Positions 1 to 13,600 of a DNA stretch of 64,000 bases are shown here, in pieces (position 1 is the stretch's first letter; each line of letters starts with the position of its first letter). This DNA comes from Haemonchus contortus. Its lineage: Eukaryota; Nematoda; Chromadorea; Rhabditida; Trichostrongylidae. A program made the translations under genes and the position numbers. The notes beneath the pieces were generated by a model. It was not told the origin of the DNA. It worked only from the letters and a program-made list of their open reading frames with translations, and made no database searches. The DNA lies in assembly GCA_000469685.2 (NCBI GenBank), contig LS997562.1, forward strand, positions 1,592,326 to 1,656,325. The letters are read 5' to 3'.

Positions 1-686
1 CTACATATCCCGGGCTCCGTAACCCTAATCTCATGATAGGTTAGTCAGCTCAGTCCGAGGATCACCTATTCAACCGTGACCTGAAAAAACAACACAAGTG
101 CAGTTTGGTTAACTGGGACGTAAACAACCGCCGCATCTTTCCAATGAATATCGCACATCACGCGGCCTGCGCTCGCGTAGCGAACTAATATACCCGAAAA
201 AGGAAAATAGGCTAACGCTAGCCATTGCGCTACCAATGACTCATCATCGGCTGAAGGTCATTACTTGTAACTGTTCTAAAATTCTTTAAAAAAGCTCCCT
301 ACCATTTTCGTTCAGGGGAATCAAGGCAGCCACTCAACTGATTCTTTGGCCAACAACTTCAAAAAAGCATACATAAACATGCGCAAGATCAGGGAAAAGG
401 GGTTCACCCATATGTCGAACTCAATTTGGCCTCTAGGAAATTCTCTGGCTCTCAAATGAAGCGTTCACAATGACATCCAAAAAAGCTCTCTTCAAACTTT
501 GATCTTTTCCCCGCGGGAAAGCGAGTACGCAACCTTTTTGACGGCGGGAAGTGAGACCAGTTTGAATTTATAGCCTAGCAAAAACTAATCAAACTGTTAC
601 TTCGTGTCCCACCGAACCATTGTTCCATCTCGATTCGAAATGAAAAGAAAAACAAAAAGCTTCGAACCAAAGATCAACAAGCTCAC

Positions 687-1083
687 CTCTGTCAGAAGAC
701 GAGTGATTGGAGTCACTGGCTGAGTCGTCGCTTGGAGAAGACAGCACGAGCGAATGGATGGCGGAGAGGAAAAACGAGTCACCACTGATGGCGGCGGTAT
801 TGGTGGCACCGTTTGGCGACATCGTCGCATGTGGAACAATGGGTCGAAATGCGGAATTGGTCGCCACCTGGATAGGACTGGCAAGCTGCTGTTTGATGGT
901 GAGCTGTGGAGACGCAGTGGAGATCAGAAGCGAAGCTGATAACGGATTCATCGACGACGATGACGATGACGACGATGAAGACGTTGACGAGGATGACGAC
1001 GGTGCTGGTACCGGAGGTGTGAGTTGGGAGACGGCTGGTAGCTGACCAACGGGTATTTGGGCAACAGGTCTTGAGACCATCAT
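687..1083 (-). CDS. Ser-rich first coding exon of an unidentified gene (partial)
   Basis: The frame opens with two Met codons and runs about 132 codons to a good donor (AGAG followed by GTGAGC on the minus strand, at 685-687), leaving phase 1. The encoded segment is rich in Ser, Pro, Thr and Ala. It contains an almost pure Ser tract from a GAC/GAT-type repeat (about 953-1003 on the plus strand) and a second SSPSDDSASDSN-like acidic Ser patch near the end. Such N-termini are common in nuclear regulatory proteins, but no domain is visible, so I assign no function. Reading past the donor gives a different, Phe/Trp-rich sequence, which supports the splice. The remaining exons would lie left of the window. 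It is divergent in content from the SLC35F5-like gene that ends 540 bp upstream on the same strand. Confidence 0.45.
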
Positions 1084-1277
1084 GATCTGGATTAGTGGAA
1101 GCAGCGGCAGCAGTAAACGATTTGGCCGGAGGGTTAGACGGGAGGGCCGAAGAGATTAGGTGAAAGTGGGCAAAGGCGAAAATCAGTGAATCACAGGCAA
1201 TGGGTCACCGGCGCACGACTGCCTGCTGCCAAACTGTGCGAGCCGACGATCGTGCGCCACAAGGTCATCATGCTACG

Positions 1278-1316
1278 CTAACACGCCCACCACCACCACC
1301 ACCAACACACCACCAC
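1278..1316. repeat. CCA/ACC simple repeat tract
   Basis: A short run of CCA/CACC units lies between the Ser-rich exon and the 3' end of the transporter gene. The 540-bp gap around it shows no other gene, and no clear minus-strand poly(A) signal was found for the transporter. Confidence 0.6.
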
Positions 1317-1625
1317 GGGCATGGCCCATCATCACCAAGGTGTCAAGGAGGATTACGGTGGTGATTGGTGTTGTTAGTAGCACTGACAACCTCCAGTAAT
1401 TCTGGAATAAAGTTACCTAGATAGACAATAACTATGAAGAAAGAAAGGTAAGTATGAAAATAATGCACGAATCAAAGTCCGATATCATCACAGAAGCTCA
1501 GAGTATCTAAAGTGGACAATAAGTAAAATAGCAAGCGATAATTACAATATCTTAGAGACATGTCAATAAATAGTGGTAAAGCCTCTCAAAACTGATAGGG
1601 TTAGTGGAAAGGGTTAAGGAACACC

Positions 1626-4600
1626 TTAGGACTCATCGTTGTCAAGTAACGCCGCCGAATCCTCCTCATCTGATGAGTGTCGGGTTTCAGGAGCTTGTGG
1701 TGACGTTCTTTTGTGTCCCACTAAAGCGGCACCGACGAACGACACGGTGATCGGGATGGCAGCTAGGAGTTGAATGGCTGTCGGTGGATTACCCCGGATT
1801 ATAGCATCTGCAAGGAATGACAAGGGTATCGCCAGGGTCAATGAGAGTGACGCTAAAAGGGAATCCGTCAGTCCAGCAGCTGTCAGCCAAAGGTAGTCAC
1901 CAAGCAGGGTGCCTGAAAAACGAAAGTACTCAGTCAATTCGAACAGAACCTCGAAAAAGCAAAAAGAACAAAGAGGCTAAGAACTCATGAATACTGGTGG
2001 TTTAGAGGGTCTGGGGGCCCAGTTATCCCGTAATAGACCCTTTCCTTCGATTCGGTCAACATTGTATTCCTCCCAAACCACATAACTGGTGAAGGACTGC
2101 CTAGGGAGGCTCTAACACGAACTTCATCTCTAGCCGTTCTTCTTTAGCTGCTTCATAGAGCAAAAACCCCCAGGATTCTGAAGGCCATGGAAAACGTGAT
2201 GAATATCGAGGGGATTGATTTATTGCGACCAATTCTTTTCCCTTTTACTTTTACTTTTATGAAAGTACGCAAAAATACCCGGCGGTGGGCGGAGACCTCT
2301 ATTAACCCATTACGTCGTTTCACATTTTACATAAGGAAACAGGATTTCTAAGTAGACATACGAAACAATCAAATTACCGAATTCCATGATGTACTTAACC
2401 TAAACCTATTGCACCAAAATGACAGTTACACTAATAAAGCAGTAAAGTAGTTTTCCTGTAAAACTCACCAAAAACAGCAGAAATCACCACCATTCCTACT
2501 TCTTCCGAAGTAGGTAATGGATGTAATTTTTCCACATTTAAAACATCGAATATATACAGTAATGGAGTACCGCCAAAGGCTGCCATTACACCGATCGTAC
2601 CTAAAAAACCCAATATTGACCAATTATAGACATAAATGAGTGCACGTTCTAGATTTTGAAGTTTTAAGGAAAACCTCTATGAAAGTTCATGAACCCTGAG
2701 AGACCGGTCTTTTCAAACATGTCTCTTTTCCAGTTTCTAATTTTGTAACCTATATAATCAACCGGTGATAAATAGTATTCATTTCGTTATTTTAGAAAAA
2801 CCGCTCTCTTTGCCTTTAAAAGTGTTACATAAACTTCACTCTCAACTTAACCCTTCGAAATTCAACTTCCAACCCTTCCCACAAATGGCTACGTCAAGGT
2901 GGTGCTTTGACCAAAATAGCAGCATTGCGCACATCCCGATCGAATCCTAGCCCGAGGCCATGATACTGCGATCCCAAATGGAACATAGCATCATGACTGT
3001 TATAGATATTTTGGGGTAACCTTTTCAGTGACAGAAAAAAATAATTAGCTAAAACGAAAAAAAGAAAGGAATAGAGACCCATGAAAGCAGGTCCGAGTTC
3101 CAACATTTCGGGAAAGTTACTGTGTAATAGTCGGTATACCTAGTCCATTTTTGATTCAAAAACTAAAGTAATCGCCTTTGAATTTGAATATTATAGAGTG
3201 AACTCGACTTTGGCCTAATTTCTGCAATAGACTGTTCAGCTCAATTTCAACCACCTCTATGATACCGATTCAATCAGATAAAAACCAGGATGCATGGCGC
3301 ACCTAAAGAGGACAGATTGAGGTCCACCCCCTACTCACTTCTTTAAAACTGAAATACAACTCTTGTCCTATCAGTTGCATATAATCAATGGCATTATAGA
3401 ATCCATCATGGTGTTTATCTCAAAGGACAGAAGTTGATTTCAGAATTTGAGGCATACAACGACAACAAAATTCTTTTTCAGCGGTTCCCCTACGGAATCC
3501 AGGTTAGTGAACTTCGCCTCAAACATCACAACATTATCAAGCATTTCTTTCCGAATTCCTGTCGTTCAAGCGCCCTCAGTGAACGAGTTTGACCGTGAAA
3601 CCACAACAGAAAAAATTCTTAAACGTGGTGGCCTCAGGACAATGTGGCAACACTGTCACATGGGGGAAGCACTGACATTGTCTGGGGGCAATCATTGTTC
3701 TACTATGGAAACACTGACATTGTTCCGTGACAAACATTCATAAACGATCTGACTGAAAACTTGAAAATGACGGCACAACTCGGTGACAAATCTTTTTTTT
3801 TTCAACTAACCCATAGAGAAGACCGCCTTTCAGCTGGAAAAAAACGCACACATCAAAAGACACACAAGCGAAGAACGATGATTGAACGGATGTTCCCTGT
3901 TTTCCCGTAAGAGTCCTTTATTTTCATCCGATCGCTAGTGTAACCACTACAGAGAACAATGACCGGCCGGCACTTGCTAAGATTGGGGTGTACGTAAATC
4001 GAACGGCCAGGCCATAACAACTAGGGATACGATTGGACCAACATGGGAGCCCTCTCCTACCAGGAATGGACAGGGTCAGAGAATCGTTCCAAATTAGTCA
4101 TTCACTCTCTACCAATCTAGAACGTTTCCCTCCTTTTCCCACCATAAAGCGAGGGCGAGGTATGGGACTGAATGAGAATTAGGCCTCTTCGATGGTGTCT
4201 AAAAGAGCAAGGTATGTTTACTCCTGACGGTCAACTCATTGACAAAAAATTACGCCAAAAAGGAATCACGTTAAGAAAAAGCCAACTTTCATGAAAAGTT
4301 ATATGCTAAATATCGTTGGACAAACTCCTTTCTCGAATACGCCATGCATTTAACTCCCACCCAGAATTCTGACCGCATTCAATGGGTCTTCATCATCACA
4401 TAGAATGATCAATGAAGACCAGTCATAGAAGGTTTGGAAGGTACATGTAGAACTTGATCCCTGACCAATACTTTTCTGAGAGGATATATGACCTTTAGAA
4501 AAAAAAGAAATTAATAGAATAAAACGATTGGCTCTATACTCTTTGTAAATCGCAATACCCTTGATTAACATTCGATATCGCATTTTACCACGGCATTTAG

Positions 4601-7600
4601 ATATAGGGAGGCTTATCACCCGATTAAGCACTCAAGAGAGTCAGGAGCCCAGTTTACAGCCACGGAGGGTATGTCGTCCCCAAGTGGAATTCGATCCATG
4701 TACCGTGTGATTACTAAAATCGCCTGGTCCCATTGCTCTATTACACGCGATGAACAGCAAATAAATTCAGCATAAAATAACAATAAACTGGAAAAATCAC
4801 TACGTATACCGCCCAGGCAGGTACCAGCCGGTATCTCGACCGCTTTGTCCAAACGAATGATGCGTAACACATCCTATTCATGGAATTGCGCCACATCAAT
4901 TCTCAATTGTCAATTTGCCATCAAACACTACTGCATATTAAATTGACAAATATTTACCCTAACCAATGTCAATACCAATTTTTTCGTCTCCACACACCAT
5001 GATGGAGACCCAGATCGTGGATGAAGCGAAGCTTCAATCAGTGTCATTTAGCGATCATACGTTTGTGTTTTGAAGTCCTCAAAATTCAAAATGTAAAAAA
5101 ACTCCAACGATTACGAGCCGTGACCACCTACAGTCCAAACGTAAGAGCTCACTCAATTACCCAGTTTCAGCATCTTTAGTAAGCCGAAAATCTCAATGCA
5201 GTCTGAGGCATGGCGCACCCCAATAGCCACCTCTTACAGTCTGACACGCCCCGAATACTTGCCAAGCTATGGAAAGAAGAACAACTACAAGAGCTTCCTC
5301 ACTCCTCATTCTCAGCCAAGACTAGAAGGAGTTTAAAAAAGGCCTGACGGGCAATGGTTACAGTTGCAACTCAGCTCAACCAACTGAAAGGAAAACGACT
5401 TTTCTAGCCTCTGTCTCGGGATAGTTGCAGGAATGTATACTTTTTTTTTTGTAAACATCCTTGAATAAAGATTAGTTAATAAGAGCTATAAAAAAAAAGT
5501 GAAGTTCTCGAGTTTCACTGCCGTTACACTTTCAGGAACGCGTTACGGCTCAGGAGGATTCACGGGATGAAAGTAAAATAGTCAATTAAGGGGGTGGATT
5601 GAAAGACATGTGAATTCCATGGAGAGACTTTCACGATCTCCACCAATTCTCTTCCACATTGCTTAGTTATCCCTCTTACCTAACTGATCTGTTCATTATT
5701 TTGATAGTTCAGATGAAGAAAGAAAGTAACAGAAGAAAGAGTAAGGGTAGTAAAGTAAATAAATTAAAAAGGCAAAATCAAAGTTTGATTAATTTGGTTC
5801 TAACAAAGAATAAAGAGTTTAAAGGGCAAAAGCAAAAGAGGAGGAGGCATTCATGTTATAGTAACCGAAGGAAAGCTCGTAATCGTGGCTACTTTGTAAT
5901 GTCCCGTTATTTCCACTCAAAAAAATACGGATTGGTCCCTACGCGAAAGCCTGGATTGGTTCGAAACTGCGAAGGAAAACCCGTGACACCTATCCAAATC
6001 ATTCTCGAATTCATCAAAACTGTTCCAATTCAGATTTTTCTGGAAACTGCCCATCTATAAATCATTCTCTTAGTAATGGACCGTACAATGCGATGTGATC
6101 AATCACAATAAAGGAAAACCAACATCCCTGAGGCCTGAGAGAATTTTGCCGAAGACATTTGAGAGCAGGAAAGCTTCTCTGAATGCACTTGGGGCAAACC
6201 GGAAAAAGATGAAATTCGTTAGGATGGATTACATTTACCCATTTTTATTGGAGTAAACTCAAGTGGAATTTCCCTTTCCTACTTCCCTTCTAATGATATT
6301 TTCCTCCACTTGGTTGTCATTTTGGTTTTTTCTACTTCGAGCAACTTCTTGGCACCCCAACACTGAACATCGTTCCCTTTCGAGCCCATTCCACCTCATT
6401 CCATGTAGACCCGCACTCATTCCGGCTATTATTTTTTATTTCCCATTGAATTCTGATGCTCATCGAGTTTGTTATCGTAATCGTTTTACTTACCCAATTC
6501 TGCTCTACTTCTTTTTCAAATAAAGTCCTGAATTACTTTACTCCCACCAGTAATCATCATTTAATTACCCAAGAACACTAGTTAATAACCTTTGTAGTGA
6601 ATGGTATCACTGTGAGGCAAAATCTATAACACGATCGCTCCATCACCCGTAAAATCCAGTATTTCTGTTTTTATTGTACCCCACTCGCAATCGTAGAATC
6701 GTATTCCATGCCATGACCTTCAAACTGCCCGGGTCAGACCTGACTTGAAAATCAATTAATACCGGGAATTACTACAAAAGTCAAATGCGTATTCACAAAC
6801 GATCCTTTTACTCTCTTTGAGAAAAAGTATCACTTTACAGAAAAGTCATAGCATTAGTTTTGCGAAGTTTTTTCTGCACCTTGTGTTGAGGCCCAGTAAA
6901 TGTCTGCATTCCTCTATGTCAACCGTAAGATTACTTACTCAGTAAACTCTTTGTTTACTATTAGGTTGATGCTTAATTATTGCGGATTTTTTTGCGGCTT
7001 ATTTTTTCTCGATAAAATTGAACTTTGGAATTGGGAATTTTTGTAGAAATAATCCTCTCGCTTTCCTTAACAAGAATATGGCTAGAAAGTCATCTTCATA
7101 CGAGTCACATTATGCTCTATTAATTCGAGAAATGGTGGCAGGCGGCCTACTCATAACTTGATCTCAACGAACTTCTCGGCGATGGAACAGTCAGCCGAAG
7201 CCGAAGAAGGAATGGAATCTGCTTTTGCGGTCGCCCTATTCACCAATAGATACTCCTATGGATTATCACGTCAACCGCCCTCTGGAGAATCGGTTAACGA
7301 ACAGAACTTTCAACGAATGGATGGCTTGATGGCCAACGTCAAGGCGTGATCGCCTTCAAGAATCGAAACTTCTTCGCCTTTGGAATCCGACTGCCTGGCA
7401 AATGGGAACCAGAGCTTGACGTAGATGGTGGATATGTTCCGGAGCAATTATTTGAACATGTCTTTGCTAGATATTTCTATCGTTTCTTCATGTAAAATTT
7501 ACTGAAAAAAATCCGCAATAATTATGCATCAACCTTATACTTTACTGAATTTTATTCATTTTCTATTATTTAGTACTATTTGGCCCCAATTTCAGAACTT

Positions 7601-10600
7601 CAGAAAATATTTACATTAATGAAATGGAAGGGGTTGAAGTAAATGAAAAAGGAAGACAAAGTGAATCAAATGGGAACGGGATAAGTAAGAATTGAACATT
7701 CAGGGCCATTTGGATATAAATAAGGTAGGTTAAACTACCTACGATTACAACTACTTATCAATACTCAGACCCGCCCAGTATCACACTAATAAATTTAAAA
7801 GCCTATGGATTGAGTAGTTTTCCAATACCGCTTTTTTTCATGAATTGCCAAATTTTTTCCTTATCTTCTATTTTCATTTTCACTTACTCGCACCCAGTTA
7901 TGTAATAATATAATAGTAATGTAATAATATTTATTAGTAGCATCAGTAGCATCAGTATGACAGTGAACCAGTAATATGATAGTAAACAAAAATAATAATC
8001 AGTAATAACATGATATCTGAATGAGTAATAAAAAGAAATAAGTATCATTAATATGTCCCCTCTAAAAGAAGTAGAAAAGGCACCCAAGTATAGCCACTGT
8101 TGTCGCTATAGCTATCTGCCACAAATCTGAAATTTGCGGAACCTCATGACACATGCCCCGCTGTATGCCAACCTCGATTGCTCTCTTGAAGTTTCGAACT
8201 CAAACCATTCCAAACTGAGTACTGAAGTCCTTGAATTCGACTGTATGCCTAAGAGTAAATCGATAAGGGCCTACGCAAAGAGGCCTACAGTGCGATCTTC
8301 AGCTAATATTAATAGGCGGTTATGGACGAAAATGATGACCGTCCAAAACTTTGCGAATCTTAATGAATTCCCTGTTTCCCAAATGATGAAACCACAAAGA
8401 ATATCCCTGTTTACTATTTTTATAGAAAAAAAGCGGAAGAAAGTTGTTGCTGAACACCTTCAAGTAAACCCAACAGATACGGTAGGCAAAAGACAACCCT
8501 TGTATAGTGATCGGTAGAGGCGGCACCCTCATAGGATTCTGATCCATGATCATCAACAATTTTTAAAAAAACTTTCACTCAAAAAATCACTACACTAGTA
8601 TGAAAAACTGAGAAAAAAACAGAAACTTGAATAAGTCTTCTCATTAAGCCATTCAGATCGACTTATACGCGACTCATTATATGCTATACACCCTTGCATT
8701 GACCATGAGGTCACGAAGGGATAATTTGCTCGGGAAACCTTCACGGGTGTGACCCATAAGCCGTTTTAAACCTGACTGCCTACTTTTTACGAGTTACCCG
8801 GACGGCAACGATAACATCTTTAGCGATCGGACATCCCCAAATCTTGATCGAAAAATGAAAACCTTCGATGGTCGTCGGCTGACCCAATACTGCTCCCTCC
8901 TAGAGATTCAGACATTCCCAAGTGAATTTACCCAGTTATTTTGAGGTTCAAATAAATCAGGTAAGATATAGCAGTAACTATGCCAGTTAGACCGACCTTG
9001 CCACCCCTTTCCTCTCACATTATCGGCTTATTAAAGGCCATAACATAGCAGCGAAAGTGCTCTTGAAGGACTACACTGAATCTGAAGGGGACCTTGGGCG
9101 ACATTGTTCTTGATTGTGGGGCGCGGGGTCAGCCGGTTGACCTCACACGAGAAAATAGCCTTCACAGCCATCAATACTACAGCCTACCACCACTACCACC
9201 ACCACACTTTACTGCCAAGGACGTTACTAATTAGCATAAGAGACTCAGCCCTGATGTCAGTCGTTTTCACCCCCTCCTACTCCTTTCAAATGACTAATGG
9301 AGGGACTACCCTTGTCACTACTAATTCGCCACATTTCAACTAGGTTAAGCGCCGACCAAAACTCATAAAATCTCTACAGTTATCAGCCTTGAACTACACG
9401 ACATATGCATCACCTAACGACTCGAACCAATGCCACTCTATGACGTACGAGGAATTTAGGTGAGACGAATTCGACGACACACTAAAGGGGGTTTTCTTGA
9501 CACAGAAAAACCTTGCTGTGCAATCAGAATTAGAAAACTCAAATTGAAATCAAGGAAAATTTTGAAAGACAATGAATTACCTAGAAAGACGGCCATTACC
9601 ATGAAAACCTATTTCCTGTTAAATAGTTGCTCGGTCGTCATGATGCTCGCGATGCAGATGTCACCGTGAAGAATAACCAAATCAAAGGCCTTTTAGCTCT
9701 GGTCCTGCATCATGGTCTTTTCCAGGCCCTGCACTTTGCATTGAATTTCTGGAACTGCCGTGGTACTTGGCATTTGTGACACCGAAGATTGCGGTAACCG
9801 CAAAGCAACTGAGATACATATGGATTAATAGAATCTGAGAATCGACCGATCGTCCATCTGGTATACCCACTACGCAATTTTCCCTTTTCTCAGTATCTGT
9901 AAATGTATATTCTTATAGTTCAAAACTGAAACTCAACCCAAACGTCGACTAGGTAGTGCATTATTCTCGCAAGTTCGAGATCTCAAGCTGACCGAAAGAA
10001 TCTGTGTTAGTTTCCAATAAGATCGAGGTATTAAATCACGCTACTGTAATAGCTGTGAAAGCAGGGAGTCACTGGAAGATAAGTAATTACATTAGCAGCT
10101 TCATCGTCAAATATGTATCTGAAGTGAAGTTCTGACTTTAAACTGGCTCTCGTTAACATTTATCAGTGGTGATAAGTTAGGATAGGTTGGTAGGTATCAC
10201 AAACCCTAGGGACAGTTGAACAATTCTACTGCATGGATGAGCACGAGAGAGACCTGAGAGTTTGCAAATGCCTATTCAATTCATTAGCACTAAATATACC
10301 GAACTCCTTTCGGAGACACCATGAAAAATTTTTGTGCACGAAAAAATCTCATCCTTCAGATGTCGTGCGTTGGGCGGAGGCGCTGCAAAGTCTAACTGTA
10401 ATTTACGGGATCAAACTTTCCTACACCGCTTGACATCTTCGATTTACTAGTTTCAATCCATCGGATCACGCTTGTAGGGAATAGTGAATATTTCATCTCG
10501 AAACTGATTAACTTCAAAGAGTTACTCTTCAGGTCTCATTCACAAGTCTCCTTTGCTCAAAGTGCAGGGCGCATTCCCAACAAAACCAACTGTAAACGGT

Positions 10601-13600
10601 GTTTCATTTTAGAGCTCTGATGAATTATGGTCAGTAAAAGACTAAATTCCATGCCAAGTAAACGTGTCATCTTCGATGGTGGACCAAATCGCTCTTTGCG
10701 AATTTTCAATGGAAGACCAATGCGTGACAACGGCGTTCCAATTGGAATTGCACGGGTAACTGGAGTTGTAAACGGGAACGAAAACCGTCGCAAATGTCTC
10801 TCTTCGCCATCCTTCAATGCATCCGTTCTTGACAGTTGTATGACGACACAATTTTTCAATGATTAATTATAAAATGACGATGATATGACATCGTCTCTGT
10901 GAACATCACCACATAAGGTATAAATGCCAAAGGAGTGCGTGCAAAGCGGCACAGGACTCAAGACCCCAAATGGATCCTATCCACTTCAGCAAAACCTTCG
11001 AATCCTTCGGAACGGTAAAATTCATGTCTGCAAGGAATCAAACACCGGCTTGACCCTCCCCAGACATGGATGTCTTGCCTGGGCACATCTTTGGTCCAAA
11101 TGCTTCTGGAATTGTTTCCAACAAACAAAACCCCTGACGGCTCTTGAACAATATGAAGCATTTTTCAAAAAGTAATGAGTACAATAACTCTTTCCCATGG
11201 GGAGGTACGGTGAAGCAGTATTTCTTGATTCTTCTACCATCTTCGGCCCAATTCCCTATAGGATTCCACCCCATGTGAGGAATACCACATAAATATCCTC
11301 AGACACTCCGAGACTCTTGGACACTTCACACCAAAGTCAATCTGGCACTCAATCTCTTAATTGTAGTAACGGCTTCTTTTAGCTTTTCACCACTTCTGCT
11401 CCACTTTCCACCTCGTATCAGATCAGTCAGATCAATTTCCTGAGATGCTGAAACTCATTGGTAGTGTAACACTCCAACTACCGCTGTTCCGTTAACATAC
11501 AATCCACAACTTACTGAATGACCCCTTCAAAAAACCGAAAGTCTGCCTTCACCTTCTTTTACACACCACGTAGAGGCCGATGATAGTGGCGTCCTTCAGC
11601 AGAGCCGTTCAAGTGGCATGACCTGATAACCTTCCTGACTGCACGCAGTCGACGTCACCACCAAGAAAACGATGCATGTTGAGGTGACTGTTTGTAGGCT
11701 GCAGAGGGGACTGTTTAGAGGTTACTGGCTTCTGTGAATGGTGCGCACTAATATGAGAACCTTATGCATCCTGCCCGAAAGCAGCACCTTGTGATTCCCC
11801 AAGTGGATTTACCAAGACCATCAATATGTCTATAAGGAAAACCACAACAAACGGAGAGATAAGAAAAATTTGCGAGTATTCCAAGAGGCGCTCCCAGTCT
11901 CTGCGCTGCCTCAAACCAAATACTATCAAGATTATCAGTAAAATTATGACCACTGAGAATGAAGACCTAGCTAAAACACTGAATGTATCATCCTCAAGCT
12001 ACGCTTCAGCTGGTATTTAACCAACCTTTTTTTCGTAAGTCGGAAGCCTTAAGATTTAAGCAAAGATTGAAAGGGTGAAGGAAACTCTTATTGCTCAGGC
12101 GAGGTCGAACGCCGTTCACATCAAACAACTCTTTCAGATGCCGAAGAAGGAAGAAAATTACCGCCGGTCTTTAGGGTTTCTCAGTTATTTCCTAGACCCC
12201 ACTCACTAATTCTGGAATGGCCAAGTGCATGGCGCAAAAGGTAGTACTGACCACATCGCTCCTTTCTCCTGTTTTATTCATCATTTGAAAAAAAAATCCA
12301 GCCTCAGGGCAAGCGGGTATACCAGGCACAAAGTAAATATAGAAGCGCGTTCAAAATATACTTGCATATTCATTATGGAGGGGGGGGGGGACACCTGGTT
12401 GCGGGATACGGTCTCATAGCTCCACAGCCCACCAATTTTTGTATCTGATATCCCTTGAATCCTGCTATACCTATACAGAGAGATAATTTTATATTGAATA
12501 CCATAAAATAGCTCCCATCAGTCGAAACTAAGTTGACACCCGTTCCTTTGAGATTCACCACCTGATATCATCGACTCTTTACTGTAAACTGGCTGCAAAC
12601 AAGCGAAATCTACAAACGGTAATCGTATCAAGGTCACTGGAATACGTTTTTCCCAAATTACCACTAAGACAATCGACTGCACACCGGTGCTTACGTAGGG
12701 GAAACCTTTTTCGCTGAATAAGGTCAATTGCTAAAAGGCTGAATAATACATTTCAATTCCATGCTGTTTCATACTTTTCACGACCAAGAAAACCAGTGGA
12801 TTCGACGAAAGTGTCAATGTCAAGGATAAAATTAACTGCCGTTCACTGGATTGTAACTGAACTTCCAACGATTATGACACCATTTCCATGATTCAATCCT
12901 TTTTGACCCTGAATTCGCTCAATGCAACTTCGTACGCCGAAGGGGAAGAAGGGGAAGACCAATGGCCATAAGAGTTCCACGGATTACAACTCACTGAGTT
13001 TAACAACATACAAAATACAAAAGATGGGGACTACCTTTACTGTTATGCTTAGAAACTTAGCAACGATACTAATGAAAGCCAACACTCCTAAATTTTCTCG
13101 CGTTCTCGACATCACCCATGTTCAATTTCTGAGGCCTACTCCCATGAACCGTGAAGCAGCGAGCAGGGCAGGTATTCTAGAATTAAGATCCCCGTTTGAA
13201 TGAAGCTATTCCAAGGATCACCCACATCGGACTCCGAGGAGAATTTGAAGCCAGGCTGGTGATATTCAAACTCTTCTAGTGTAAAAAAAATTAATCGCAC
13301 GCCTCAACCCTGTACAGCCTCAACAACTGTGTAGGACGCATTCAATAAAGCTCGGTCACAGCTGTTTATTCATGAGGAGGATGGTTCCAAACTGACAAAT
13401 TCAACACTTTTTGATTTAATCGAAAATAAACAATGTGGAATTCTGTGAAGTAGTCAGGGTGTGGGAATCTATGCCCGAGTGACGTCCTTTGGTTTTTTGC
13501 GTGTTCTGAATGTGTGGTTACGGTAACCGTTTAGATGAAGGCAACTACCGAAGATTTGAAGCGTGCATCCGTGGGAATTCCATGAGTTCCACCACTCCCG

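Noticed and set aside
2894..3106. Hydrophobic minus-strand frame considered as an SLC35F5 exon.
   Set aside because: Exon 7 (16625-16712) and exon 8 (2469-2600) join directly in phase and match the family without it.
5659..6060. A 133-codon Lys/Arg-rich frame.
   Set aside because: It lies inside the large transporter intron, its composition follows local AAG/AAA richness, and no domain or splice signals were found.
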